Shown piece after piece: positions 55,712 to 64,000 of a DNA stretch of 64,000 bases. This DNA is from Saprospiraceae bacterium (GTDB taxonomy: Bacteria; Bacteroidota; Bacteroidia; Chitinophagales; Saprospiraceae): NCBI GenBank assembly GCA_041392805.1, contig JAWKLJ010000001.1, positions 2,480,001 to 2,544,000 of the forward strand. The letters are read 5' to 3'. Position 1 is the first letter of the stretch. The number at the start of each line of letters is the position of its first letter. A program made the position numbers and the translations under genes. Under the pieces are notes generated by a model that did no database searches, was not told the DNA's origin, and was given only the letters and a program-made list of their open reading frames with translations.

Positions 55712-56188
55712 TTATAGTTTCATTTTTTTTATGCGTGCCAGGTCGCGTTTAGCATCTTTGTCTTTAATGGATTGGCGTTTGTCGTGGGTTTTCTTGCCTT
55801 GCGCCAGGGCTATTTCGAGTTTAGCGAAGCCGCGTTCGGAGAGGTATAGGCGGTAAGGAATGATGGTAAGGCCTTTTTCTTTTACTTTTTTCTCGAGTTT
55901 TCGGAGTTCGCCTTGGCGAAGCAGGAGTTTACGGGTTCGTCGGGCTTCGTGGTTAAACACGTTGCCAAAATCATATTCGGCGATGAACATACTTTTAATG
56001 TAGAGTTCTCCTTTCTTGAAGGTACAGTAGGCGTCCCGGAGGTTTACATTCCCTTTGCGGATCGATTTGATTTCGGTTCCCTGTAAAATAATACCTGCCT
56101 CAAGGGTATCGAGGAACTGGTATTCATGTGAGGCTTTTCTATTGACAATCTCAACCCCTTTATTATTCTTTTTCTTCTTCTCTGCCAT
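55712..56188 (-). CDS. smpB: tmRNA-binding protein SmpB
   Basis: 158 residues. An oligonucleotide-binding barrel (NRKASHEYQFLDTLEAGIILQGTEIKSIRKG) and a basic C-terminal tail (KKTHDKRQSIKDKDAKRDLARIKKM) that enters the ribosomal A site. It brings tmRNA to stalled ribosomes. The ATG at 56188 is used rather than an in-frame one 48 bases upstream, because the family N-terminus is a short basic stretch. No ssrA gene was seen nearby. Confidence 0.95.
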   Translation of the reverse strand: MAEKKKKNNKGVEIVNRKASHEYQFLDTLEAGIILQGTEIKSIRKGNVNLRDAYCTFKKGELYIKSMFIAEYDFGNVFNHEARRTRKLLLRQGELRKLEKKVKEKGLTIIPYRLYLSERGFAKLEIALAQGKKTHDKRQSIKDKDAKRDLARIKKMKL

Positions 56189-56345
56189 TTTTCTACTTGG
56201 TTGTTGCGTTGGTAGTTTTTTTCTCCCGATATCCAATCCGTAAAGGGATTTTGGGGCTTAGTCTGATGGTTGGTTATAATAGACAGGCACCGACATCCGT
56301 CCGGGTTAATACACAAAATTAACTTAATAAGCGTTCAATTTGTTC

Positions 56346-58628
56346 CTAAGGTTTAATTGTTTTTTTCTTTTTAGCTTTCTTATTGGTATTCTCCACTGGC
56401 ACCAGTTCAATCGGATGTCTTCCAGCACGAGGAGAAATGCGCGTAACAGCAGTTGCTTTCAGTTTATCTTCCAGAAAATTCGTCATTTTTTGATAAAGAT
56501 GTAATCGGGTAAGGCCCCCACTGATGCCATGGTTGCGATTGGGGTAAAAATAGGTATCATATTGTTTATTGGCCGTAATCAGGGCATTGGCCATTTCAGC
56601 TGTTTGCTGAAAATGCACATTATCATCGCCCATACCATGAACCAGCAAGTAATGGCCCTTGAGTTGATCTGCAAAATTAGTAGGCGAATTATCCGCATAG
56701 CCATCTGGGTTTTCTTTTTCGGTCCGCATAAAACGTTCGGTATAGATCGAATCATACCATTTCCAATTGGTCACTGGTGCCACTGCAATGGCAGCTTTGA
56801 AAACATCATTACCTTTCAACAAACAGAGGCTAGACATATATCCCCCATAACTCCAACCAAAGATACCAATATTACTGGCATCTGTGTATTCCAGGCTACC
56901 GAGGTATTTGGCCGCTTCTATCTGGTCGATGGTCTCATAATGTCCCAACTGCATATAGGTGATCTTTTTAAAAGCTTCCCCTCTGGCGCCTGTGCCTCTA
57001 TTGTCGACACAAGCTACGAGGAAACCTTGTTGCGCCAGCATCTGGAACCACCAATAGTTTTGGCCTCGCCAGTTGTCTACCACTTGCTGGCTCCCTGGGC
57101 CACCATATAAAAACATAAATACCGGATACTTTTGATTGGGATCAAAATGGCGAGGTTTGATCATATAACCATTTAAATCTACCCCTTCGCTGGTTGTAAA
57201 GTTGAAAAATTCAGCTGGCTGGACATCATACGTTTTCATTTTACTTTTCAAAAACGAATTGTCCTCAATGGTACGAATGCTATTCCCCGTTCGATCATAA
57301 ACCACATAGCTAGCAGGTGTATTGATCGTAGAATGATTGAGCACATAGTAATCAAAAGTACTACTGTATTCAGCTTGGTTCCATCCATCTTGTTGGGCTA
57401 AGACCTTTTCATTTTCACCATCCAGGTCAACCACATACTCCTCTCGTTGCATGGGGTTGCGTTTGGCCGCCTGGTAAAACACCTTGCCATTTGCCTCATC
57501 GATGCCATGAAATGCGGTCACCTCCCATTCGCCTTTGGTCAATTGGCGGACCTTCTTGCCCTTCATGTCATATAAATAAATGTGATGCCATCCATCCATT
57601 TCGCTGGTCCATACAAAATGTTTGCCATCCTTGAGGAAGGATAGATTATCCAAAACGCCCTCTTCTATATAATACTTGTTGGTCTCTTCAAAAAGCGTTG
57701 AAGTTTGGCCTGTACTTGCATTTGCCAAAAGGAGTTCCACTTTGTTTTGGTGACGATTCATGCGAAGGATGCACAAGGTTTGAGGATCTTGGGTCCATTT
57801 GATGCGGGGAATATAATGATCTTCTGCTAAGTAGGTATTGGCCAATACTGTTTTCCCGCTGGCCAGGTCATAGATGTGAATACTTACTTTTGAATTATCT
57901 TCTCCCACTTTGGGGTATTTGAAGGTTTCATATTCCGGGTACATTCCACCTCGAAAGTGTGTCATGGTGAACTCTTTGACTTCGCTTTCATCAAAGCGAT
58001 AATAAGCAATGCGTTGACCATCTGGTGACCATTGAAAGCCTACTGCAATGGCAAATTCTTCTTCGTATACCCAGTCGGTTCCACCGTTGATAATCTCATT
58101 GGTTTTGCCATCAGTAGTCAATTGTTTGAGCTCACCGGTCGTCATGTCCTTACAATAGAGGTTATTTTCATAGACAAAAGCTACTTTGTCTGCTTGGCGG
58201 TTGAAGGTAGCATATCGAATTTTATCTTTCGAAAATACCGGTTGTATTTGGCTAGACTGGCGATCGTAAACATAGAATTTGGCCTTATAAGAGCGGCGAT
58301 AAATGCTTTCAGACTCTGAACTGATCATTATTTTAGACTCATCTGCGCTGAAGGTGTAGTCATTTACGCCCTGAAAATCGTTCGAACTTACAGCATTGGC
58401 ATCAAATATTGTTTGGGAAAAACGTCCAGTCGTAAGGTCATACTGATTGATTTTACCTCTTTCCATGCGTGTGAAGTGTTTGCCATCAGCCATAAAGTTG
58501 AAACCAGGAACGGAATTGGCAAGGAAGGTATAATTTTGCCAAACATCTTCCAGTGTAATATCAGGTTGGGAAAAACTACCTGACATTGAAAAGAGAGAGA
58601 GGAGGATAACTATCGATATACGATTCAT
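56346..58628 (-). CDS. Dipeptidyl-peptidase IV family (S9B) serine peptidase
   Basis: 760 residues. A signal peptide (IVILLSLFSMSGSFSQ) is followed by the eight-blade propeller with the Glu pair that binds the substrate N-terminus (GTDWVYEEEFA, about 195). The catalytic domain has Ser in FGWSYGGYMSSLCL, Asp in HGMGDDNVHFQQ and His in YFYPNRNHGISGG. It removes X-Pro dipeptides from peptides in the periplasm. The basic tail (NKKAKKKKTIKP) is atypical. Separate from smpB by about 150 bases. Confidence 0.92.
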   Translation of the reverse strand: MNRISIVILLSLFSMSGSFSQPDITLEDVWQNYTFLANSVPGFNFMADGKHFTRMERGKINQYDLTTGRFSQTIFDANAVSSNDFQGVNDYTFSADESKIMISSESESIYRRSYKAKFYVYDRQSSQIQPVFSKDKIRYATFNRQADKVAFVYENNLYCKDMTTGELKQLTTDGKTNEIINGGTDWVYEEEFAIAVGFQWSPDGQRIAYYRFDESEVKEFTMTHFRGGMYPEYETFKYPKVGEDNSKVSIHIYDLASGKTVLANTYLAEDHYIPRIKWTQDPQTLCILRMNRHQNKVELLLANASTGQTSTLFEETNKYYIEEGVLDNLSFLKDGKHFVWTSEMDGWHHIYLYDMKGKKVRQLTKGEWEVTAFHGIDEANGKVFYQAAKRNPMQREEYVVDLDGENEKVLAQQDGWNQAEYSSTFDYYVLNHSTINTPASYVVYDRTGNSIRTIEDNSFLKSKMKTYDVQPAEFFNFTTSEGVDLNGYMIKPRHFDPNQKYPVFMFLYGGPGSQQVVDNWRGQNYWWFQMLAQQGFLVACVDNRGTGARGEAFKKITYMQLGHYETIDQIEAAKYLGSLEYTDASNIGIFGWSYGGYMSSLCLLKGNDVFKAAIAVAPVTNWKWYDSIYTERFMRTEKENPDGYADNSPTNFADQLKGHYLLVHGMGDDNVHFQQTAEMANALITANKQYDTYFYPNRNHGISGGLTRLHLYQKMTNFLEDKLKATAVTRISPRAGRHPIELVPVENTNKKAKKKKTIKP

Positions 58629-58694
58629 AAGCTACAATTAATTAAGAGACAAATACTACATATCGCTTTCTGGATAAGCTTCGGATTCCTAGCT

Positions 58695-60185
58695 TTAGGC
58701 ATTACCTAAATCTGTTAAACGCTTTTGAATGGCTCGAAGTTTTTCTCGCCGTTGGATAACGACGGGAGCAATAACTCGTTCCGCACAATCAGAGATAGGG
58801 CAGCGTTCGCAAGTGGTATGGACTTGTTTGTGTGAAATAGCGGGGTCTTCTAAAAAGGCTATTTTATCCTTTAGTTCCTCCGTGATCACGATCCCGAGGG
58901 TGACACTTACATTGTGATTAGGATTGGGGTAAGTAGGGCGCGCGATGGTAAAGCAGAGGTATTCATCGTTGGTGCCTACATACCGAGATTTTTGAATAGC
59001 GACCAATTGCGACAAGCGGGCTCCTTCTTTTTGCTGTTTCCTCAAATCCATGAGTAAGGAAACGGAAATCCAACGGCGGCAATAGTGCTCAGATAAGCCA
59101 TTGCTATGCGGTTGGTGGTGGCTATCCAGGTGCAATTCCTTATCAATTTCGTATACATCACTGACCACATCATGTCGGAAACGGAGGAAAAATATTTTAG
59201 GTAATCCAAAAAAGGCAGGCAACACGTTGGTTAAGCGATGGTAAAACATCTCAGGCGTTGCCCGATATTTTTCCATGATACCTAAAAAGGCATTTGCATC
59301 CCACTGTTTTTGCTGAAAAAAAGCTTCCACATCCGCTACAAAGGGATCGAGCGGCAAATGTAGGGCAACCGAAAAGTAGGTTGCCTTGGAATGATTGAGT
59401 ACTTCTTCGAATACCCGGCTACGCATCAGGGAGGAAGTATTCGCTCGTTCTTTTAATTCTAAAAAGCTAAAGCCTAACTCTTTGCCAAACTGGAAGGAGC
59501 GCTGCATTTCAGAGAGGTTCTTATTGAGCAGTAGCTGCTTTTTATTGGGTATAAAAACGGCACGTAGGTCTTGCATCTCCGGATATGTTTCCAAGCCATT
59601 ATCGGTAATTCGGTAATCAAAACAGTCTTCCAGCAGTTGTTGTAATAATTTAGCAGCAAATGGTCGTTGTGGCGGAATATCGTAGCGGGAAATGAATCGA
59701 CTCACCTCGTCTTCGATCGTCTGAAAATAATTATTGTGCAATTCCAGAAAGGAGCGCAAGGCGCCGAAGTAAAAATTTTCTTCTTTCAGGGCGTAATTGC
59801 GAGAAAGCTCCAACAAGGTCGAAATAAAGGCACCAACCTTGGCGGGTGCATTGGCAATAATCTCTACGACTTTAGCTAATTCAATCCCAAAAAGATCAAG
59901 GGGGAGTTCATTTAAAAAATTAGACTTCAGCAATTCACTAACAGGGGCCAAACTTTTATCCAATTCCGAGGAGGTAAGTTGGTCGAAACTAACCGATAAG
60001 ACAGCTGCCAGGGAAGCGATTTTATCTTCTTTAGGATATTTTTTCCCTTTCTCGATCTCATTTAGATAAGACACCGACATATTCGCTGCTTTGGCTAAAT
60101 CAGCAAATGATAAGCCCTGCTCCTGTCGGAGTTGCTTGACCTTTAATCCAAAAATAATCCTTGCGTTTTGTGATTTGGTGCTCAT
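58695..60185 (-). CDS. XRE-family regulator with DUF2083-type C-terminus
   Basis: 496 residues. The N-terminal helix-turn-helix is LKVKQLRQEQGLSFADLAKAANMSVSYLNEIEKGKKYP. A long middle segment follows, with an IrrE/ImmA-like region lacking a clear HExxH motif (LGFSFLELKERANTSSL). The C-terminal CxxC pair TTCERCPISDCAERV matches DUF2083, seen in ScfR-type regulators of short-chain fatty-acid metabolism. The ATG at 60185 starts the family N-terminus; the extension to 60251 is rejected. It reads away from the GH5 gene, and its role there is not shown. Confidence 0.8.
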   Translation of the reverse strand: MSTKSQNARIIFGLKVKQLRQEQGLSFADLAKAANMSVSYLNEIEKGKKYPKEDKIASLAAVLSVSFDQLTSSELDKSLAPVSELLKSNFLNELPLDLFGIELAKVVEIIANAPAKVGAFISTLLELSRNYALKEENFYFGALRSFLELHNNYFQTIEDEVSRFISRYDIPPQRPFAAKLLQQLLEDCFDYRITDNGLETYPEMQDLRAVFIPNKKQLLLNKNLSEMQRSFQFGKELGFSFLELKERANTSSLMRSRVFEEVLNHSKATYFSVALHLPLDPFVADVEAFFQQKQWDANAFLGIMEKYRATPEMFYHRLTNVLPAFFGLPKIFFLRFRHDVVSDVYEIDKELHLDSHHQPHSNGLSEHYCRRWISVSLLMDLRKQQKEGARLSQLVAIQKSRYVGTNDEYLCFTIARPTYPNPNHNVSVTLGIVITEELKDKIAFLEDPAISHKQVHTTCERCPISDCAERVIAPVVIQRREKLRAIQKRLTDLGNA

Positions 60186-60285
60186 TAGGGTCAAAATTAA
60201 GAGATTCAGCGAATATTCGCATAAAAATGCGCAGAGAAGGTTTAACTTCAAGTACTTATTTTAGCTGTTGCAATCAACACCAAAG

Positions 60286-61575
60286 ATGAAAAGCTATTAT
60301 AAAATCTTATTTTTTTTACTGCCTATGTCTGCCTACACGCAGGAATTCATCAGTGTTCGAGGTCAACATTTTTATCACCATGGGCAAGCCTATTACATTA
60401 TGGGGGCCAACTTTTGGTATGGAATGAACCTCGGCTCCCTGGAAGCGGGAGGTAACAGGGATCGCCTGGTGGCAGAGCTGGATCAGCTGAAGGCTTTAGG
60501 TATTAACAACCTTCGGATCATCGCCGGTAGCGAAGGTCCTGATACAGCCCCTTGGCGCATGTCTCCCAGTTTGCAATCCGCTCCTGGCGTTTACAACGAA
60601 GCCCTTTGGGACGGCTTGGACTTCTTGCTAGCTGAGATGAAAAAGCGGCAAATGACCGCTGTGGTTTGTCTCAACAATTTTTGGCCCTGGTCGGGGGGAT
60701 TTGCGCAATATTACGCATGGGTCCATGACAAGCCCATCCCCTACCCGCCTCCGGCGGATGGCGGCGGATGGTTTAGTTACATGACCTTCTCATCGCGCTT
60801 TTATAAAAGCGCCAAGGCCATGGCACTGTATGAGGAACATATCAAGCGTGTCATCACTCGAACCAATTGTTATACCAATATCAGTTATCGAGACGATCCT
60901 ACCATCATGAGCTGGCAACTAGCCAATGAACCAAGGGGAATGTTACGGGCCCGGGCCTATAGAAACTGGGTGCAGCAGACGGCTAAATTGATTAAGGCTT
61001 TAGATCCAAACCACTTGGTCACGATTGGCAGCGAAGGTAATACCCCTGCTCCGACAGGTAATGCCTTTGTCAAAGACCATGCTTTTGATGTTATCGACTA
61101 CCTGACCATCCATATTTGGATCCAAAACTGGCAGTGGTACGACCCTGCGAAAGCCACTTCATCTTATCCTGGCGCTTGGGAGAGGGCAAAAAGTTATCTT
61201 GAAAGGCACCTGGTCATTGCCGAAGCACTTAAGAAACCCTTGGTCTTGGAAGAATTCGGTATTGCCAGGGATAATGATGACCATGATCCGGCAGCTAGCA
61301 CGGAATGGCGAGATCGTTATTTTGCGGCTATGTTTGAACTGGTTTACCAAAAAGCAAAAGCGGGGACATCTATGGCGGGTTGTAATTTCTGGGCCTGGGG
61401 TGGGATGGGGCGGCCGAGTGCAGCTCGTGCTATTTGGAAGCCGGGCGACGATTTTATTGGTGATCCGCCGCATGAGCACCAGGGCTGGTATTCGGTGTAT
61501 GATAAGGATGCTTCGACCTTGGAGGTGCTGCGTGCATTTGGGAGGAAAATTGGAGGAATTGGGAGGGGGGGGTAG
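60286..61575 (+). CDS. GH5-family glycoside hydrolase (mannanase-like)
   Basis: 429 residues. A signal peptide (ILFFLLPMSAYTQE). The TIM barrel has the start FISVRGQHFYHHGQAYYIMGANFWYGMN, the acid/base Glu in SWQLANEPRGM (about residue 210) and the nucleophile Glu in LVLEEFGIARD (about residue 320). The tyrosine/histidine residues of GH5_7 mannanases appear as LTIHIWIQNWQWY. It would cut mannan-type polysaccharides outside the cell. The ATG at 60286 is chosen over the upstream TTG. The 101-base gap to the divergent regulator gene is the shared promoter region. Confidence 0.85.
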   Translation: MKSYYKILFFLLPMSAYTQEFISVRGQHFYHHGQAYYIMGANFWYGMNLGSLEAGGNRDRLVAELDQLKALGINNLRIIAGSEGPDTAPWRMSPSLQSAPGVYNEALWDGLDFLLAEMKKRQMTAVVCLNNFWPWSGGFAQYYAWVHDKPIPYPPPADGGGWFSYMTFSSRFYKSAKAMALYEEHIKRVITRTNCYTNISYRDDPTIMSWQLANEPRGMLRARAYRNWVQQTAKLIKALDPNHLVTIGSEGNTPAPTGNAFVKDHAFDVIDYLTIHIWIQNWQWYDPAKATSSYPGAWERAKSYLERHLVIAEALKKPLVLEEFGIARDNDDHDPAASTEWRDRYFAAMFELVYQKAKAGTSMAGCNFWAWGGMGRPSAARAIWKPGDDFIGDPPHEHQGWYSVYDKDASTLEVLRAFGRKIGGIGRGG

Positions 61576-61611
61576 TGCAGTGGGGCTTTAGTTTTTTTTG
61601 GACGTGGAGTT

Positions 61612-61767
61612 GGGGACGTGGAGATATTGGAGGTGGAGAGGTATTGGAGGGTTGGCTTGAGGTTGAGTTACGCTGAGTTACGCGGAGGAGCGGAGATCGC
61701 GGAGTTTTTTTTTGGGGGACGTGGAGATATTGGAGGTGGAGAGGTATTGGAGGTTTGGCTTGAGGTT
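61612..61767. repeat. Two 53-bp G-rich direct repeats
   Basis: GGGGACGTGGAGATATTGGA starts both copies (61612-61664 and 61715-61767), which differ at one base. Between them is GAGTTACGCTGAGTTACGCG, itself a doublet. The whole 300-base gap after the GH5 stop is G-rich on the plus strand and holds no gene I can support. Confidence 0.75.
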
Positions 61768-61876
61768 TATTTTGTGGGATGTGGGGGTAGTGGAGGTTTG
61801 GGGCAAGCCCCAGCCACACAGGAGGCATTGAAATTGCCAAACGAGGCAGTCTAGCTAGCGCTATCGGACCAAGGAC

Positions 61877-62734
61877 CTATAACCCAGGATCGATAGCAAT
61901 GGATTCACAGATATAATCTGGTATAATTCCCATATTTTTTATCAAGGACTTGGCGTTGTCGGGGAGGGTATTGCCAGAAAGTACCAGGGCGGTATCTATG
62001 CCAAATTTGTTACCGCCCATGATATCGGTATGGAGGGTATCTCCGACCATTAGAATTTCGCTTTTATCAATGTTGCGTCTTTTGAGCAATTCTTCATAGG
62101 CGTAGATAAACATTTGTGCATCCGGTTTACCAAAATAAATGAAATTTTTGTTGACTATTTTCTCGATCATTTCCGCCAAACCACCTATGGCGACGGCTAT
62201 TTCATGCCTGGATATCGGATAAGCTTCATCTGTATTGGCTACTACAACCGGAATATTTTTTTTTCGTAAGAGGTTGATGCTTTTATTGATGCCTGTTCGC
62301 CAGTCATATCCTTCATCATCGAGAAAAACGAGCGCATTAATGTCGTCCAGGTCATTTAAATCCAAGTCTTCAATGGATACGGTATGCAAACCCGTTTCTT
62401 CTACATAGTGCGCCGAATCTTCCGTACCTACGTAAACAGCCCTTCCACTTCTAACTTTACAACGTAGGTATTCTCGGGCCATCATCCCCGATGAAATGAT
62501 TCTATCAGCAGTAATCTCAGGAACACCCATTCTTTTAAATCCATCTGCCATTTGTTGTGGACCCCGGGAGGCGACATTGGTTAAGAGGAGGAATTCTATA
62601 TCTTTCTCTGCTAAAAAATGCATTGTATTTTTCACTCCTTCGATCAGTCCGTTATAGTTCTTGATCACCCCGAAGGAATCGAAAAAAATAGCTTTGTATT
62701 TTTGGGCCACCTGGTCGAATGCTTTGATCTTCAT
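61877..62734 (-). CDS. HAD-superfamily hydrolase, subfamily IIA
   Basis: 285 residues. Motif I is IFFDSFGVIKNYNGLI: the nucleophile Asp is present but the usual second Asp two positions on is Phe. Motif II is LLTNVASRG, motif III is in IYFGKPDAQMF, and motif IV is LMVGDTLHTDIMGGNKFG. It has the NagD/IIA cap. The missing acid residue suggests weakened or altered phosphatase activity. It follows the APH-fold gene by 15 bases and is likely cotranscribed, hinting at a kinase/phosphatase-type pair. Confidence 0.82.
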   Translation of the reverse strand: MKIKAFDQVAQKYKAIFFDSFGVIKNYNGLIEGVKNTMHFLAEKDIEFLLLTNVASRGPQQMADGFKRMGVPEITADRIISSGMMAREYLRCKVRSGRAVYVGTEDSAHYVEETGLHTVSIEDLDLNDLDDINALVFLDDEGYDWRTGINKSINLLRKKNIPVVVANTDEAYPISRHEIAVAIGGLAEMIEKIVNKNFIYFGKPDAQMFIYAYEELLKRRNIDKSEILMVGDTLHTDIMGGNKFGIDTALVLSGNTLPDNAKSLIKNMGIIPDYICESIAIDPGL

Positions 62735-62749
62735 TGTTTGGATTTTCGT

Positions 62750-63790
62750 TTAAAGATTGAGTGCACGGATAAGTTTATCCGCATCGAATACATCAATGGA
62801 GGGAAAATAGCTTTCATAAGCCTCTTTTTGCAATTTAGTCGCATATATCTCATGAAAGAAATAACGGCCATCTTTTATGACATAATTTAGGATAAAGAAG
62901 CGATAGACCTCTTTCATGAAGCGAATTTCTGTTTCCGTCAATGGATTTACCTGGTGATAGGCTTTTAGAAACAAGATGAAACGGTCTTCCATCATTGGGC
63001 CTATATTATAACTAAAAACGGTACGATCTCCTATATCTGAAACAATTCTGCTCAAAAAGTAAAAATCAAGGACTCTCGAATCCATTCGGAACCAGTCATA
63101 ATCCCAACGCGAATACAACTTACAGGTACGTGTGACGGAAAAATTGCCAATATTCCAATCGACAAAAACGGGAATTCGTTCTAGTGACTTGGTATTCAAC
63201 TTTTGGGTTTGCTCGAAAAAAAGCTCACATTGTTTTTTGATGACATCGCCATAAGCCCTATGCTCATATTGTCCAAAATCAGAAGACAGGATTTCAAGCA
63301 AGTGATCAAGGTCGGTCGCCAGGGTTTTAGAGGCAGGCGGGAGGGTATTTTTTACCTGACTACATGCTTTGTGAAATAGACCAAATTGCCCACCCAGGAT
63401 AGTAATTTGCTCTTCACTCAAACGTTTAGGTAGTTTTTTATTGATCCGAACTGGCTTATAAAACACAACCCAAGCATCAATCAAGTTGTTTTTGAACCGA
63501 TGAACAAACAGTTCATTACCTTGGATCAATGATCGGGCTAAAAAGTTTTCGAATGGTGCCGGCAAATTATTGGCTAATACATTAATGATCGTATGATCTT
63601 CCACAAAATGTTCGAAGCGGCCAAAATAAGACAATTTCGCAATAACGAAATCGCCGCCATTGAACACTACTTTGTAAACATGATTCGTTGATACCTTGGC
63701 ACTGATATCCGAAATAGATTTAATTTCTCTGCTGGAATCATACGCCATCCAAGCGTATTTCACAATCGTTGTAAAATCGATGAAATGCAT
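62750..63790 (-). CDS. APH-fold phosphotransferase-like protein
   Basis: 346 residues. The catalytic loop is VFVDWNIGNFSV, the equivalent of HGDxxxxN with Val-Asp in place of Gly-Asp, and the metal-binding Asp is in RWDYDWFRMD. The N-lobe Lys is in GGDFVIAKLSYF. The fold is like aminoglycoside/choline kinases; the substrate is unknown. The start at 63790 (MHFIDFTT) is preferred over an in-frame one at 63928 that would begin in AT-rich non-coding DNA. Confidence 0.65.
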   Translation of the reverse strand: MHFIDFTTIVKYAWMAYDSSREIKSISDISAKVSTNHVYKVVFNGGDFVIAKLSYFGRFEHFVEDHTIINVLANNLPAPFENFLARSLIQGNELFVHRFKNNLIDAWVVFYKPVRINKKLPKRLSEEQITILGGQFGLFHKACSQVKNTLPPASKTLATDLDHLLEILSSDFGQYEHRAYGDVIKKQCELFFEQTQKLNTKSLERIPVFVDWNIGNFSVTRTCKLYSRWDYDWFRMDSRVLDFYFLSRIVSDIGDRTVFSYNIGPMMEDRFILFLKAYHQVNPLTETEIRFMKEVYRFFILNYVIKDGRYFFHEIYATKLQKEAYESYFPSIDVFDADKLIRALNL

Positions 63791-63906
63791 AAGTGGTGGT
63801 TGCTGTTTTATTAGGTTGTTGTTGCGGTGGTAAATGTACAAACTTGAATTATATCCTCCTTTTTTATATGACAACAGATCATCATAGATTATAAAATAAA
63901 TAGTAG

Positions 63907-64000
63907 ATGGAACTTTTTGCGTTAGCAAAATCGGAATTATTAAATAGTAATGCAGATCGCCATCATCCCTTTCGCTATTTTTCGTTGGGGACCATAAGTG
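63907..64000 (+). CDS. Partial pyridoxamine 5'-phosphate oxidase-like protein
   Basis: An open frame from ATG at 63907 runs to the window edge. The residues LLNSNADRHHPFRYFSLGTI resemble the N-terminal FMN-binding region of the PNPOx-like flavin-oxidase family (KHPFRYFxLxTV is usual there). It is divergent from the kinase-like gene, 117 bases apart. Only 31 codons are present, so the call is limited. Confidence 0.6.
   Translation, partial: MELFALAKSELLNSNADRHHPFRYFSLGTIS

Overview
The window looks like chromosomal DNA of a free-living Bacteroidota (Bacteroidetes), most likely a Saprospiraceae-type marine or sludge bacterium. The phylum call rests on several features: an ECF sigma / FecR / TonB-receptor (STN domain) trio, an isolated atpD-atpC pair, a phylum-type -33/-7 promoter (TTTG, 18 bases, TATTTTTG) before atpD, starts without Shine-Dalgarno sequences, dipeptidyl-peptidase IV, a long ParC, and many lipoproteins and outer-membrane barrels. 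The family is a guess.

Bases 1-7560 are an accessory island that I read as a degraded integron. Two 3' remnants of a tyrosine recombinase (111-293 and 6912-7560) are each followed on the same strand by a palindrome and then by small promoterless genes. The genes are separated by imperfect hairpins built like attC sites: AAC ... GTT cores, a 3-base spacer on one arm and a 5-base GGRAC spacer on the other. For two cassettes the first bases of the cassette are complementary to the 5' core of its own attC-like site. The cassettes encode a lipoprotein, a LURP-one/YxjI-like protein, a SAP/DUF6434 protein and an unfinished ORF at the window edge. The array has been hit by a complete IS21-family element (1528-4099, 6-bp target duplication), by a 983-nt ORF-less group II intron in one attC-like site, and by a second full-length copy of that intron inserted antisense into the first. 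A 216-bp MITE sits in the upstream integrase remnant.

From 7629 on the DNA is mostly ordinary chromosome. It carries arsR-arsC with an operator palindrome, an M28 carboxypeptidase, lgt, a sulfatase, an SdiA-regulated-type lipoprotein, 2-oxoglutarate dehydrogenase E2, two envelope proteins, atpDC, an alpha/beta hydrolase, a Gfo/Idh/MocA oxidoreductase, three small unknown genes, a truncated Crp-family gene, a transsulfuration PLP enzyme, an NlpC/P60 lipoprotein, adk, obgE, a GH3 beta-glucosidase, a sigma/anti-sigma/TonB-receptor operon, an M1 peptidase, oligopeptidase B and parC. After parC come a second ECF sigma gene overlapping a membrane/barrel protein, a rhodanese, a peroxiredoxin, a GT2 enzyme, an Omp85-type barrel, a split DUF4331 pair with a TPR protein, a DUF547 lipoprotein, smpB, dipeptidyl-peptidase IV, a large HTH regulator, a GH5 enzyme and a HAD / APH-fold kinase-like pair. 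A pyridoxamine-phosphate-oxidase-like gene starts at the right edge.

Two families of interspersed repeats are present. Family A (8788, 25562, 28401) is palindromic and always ends just upstream of a start codon on the plus strand. Family B (11131, 29285) is purine-rich with a pyrimidine-rich mirror. No tRNA, rRNA or CRISPR was seen.
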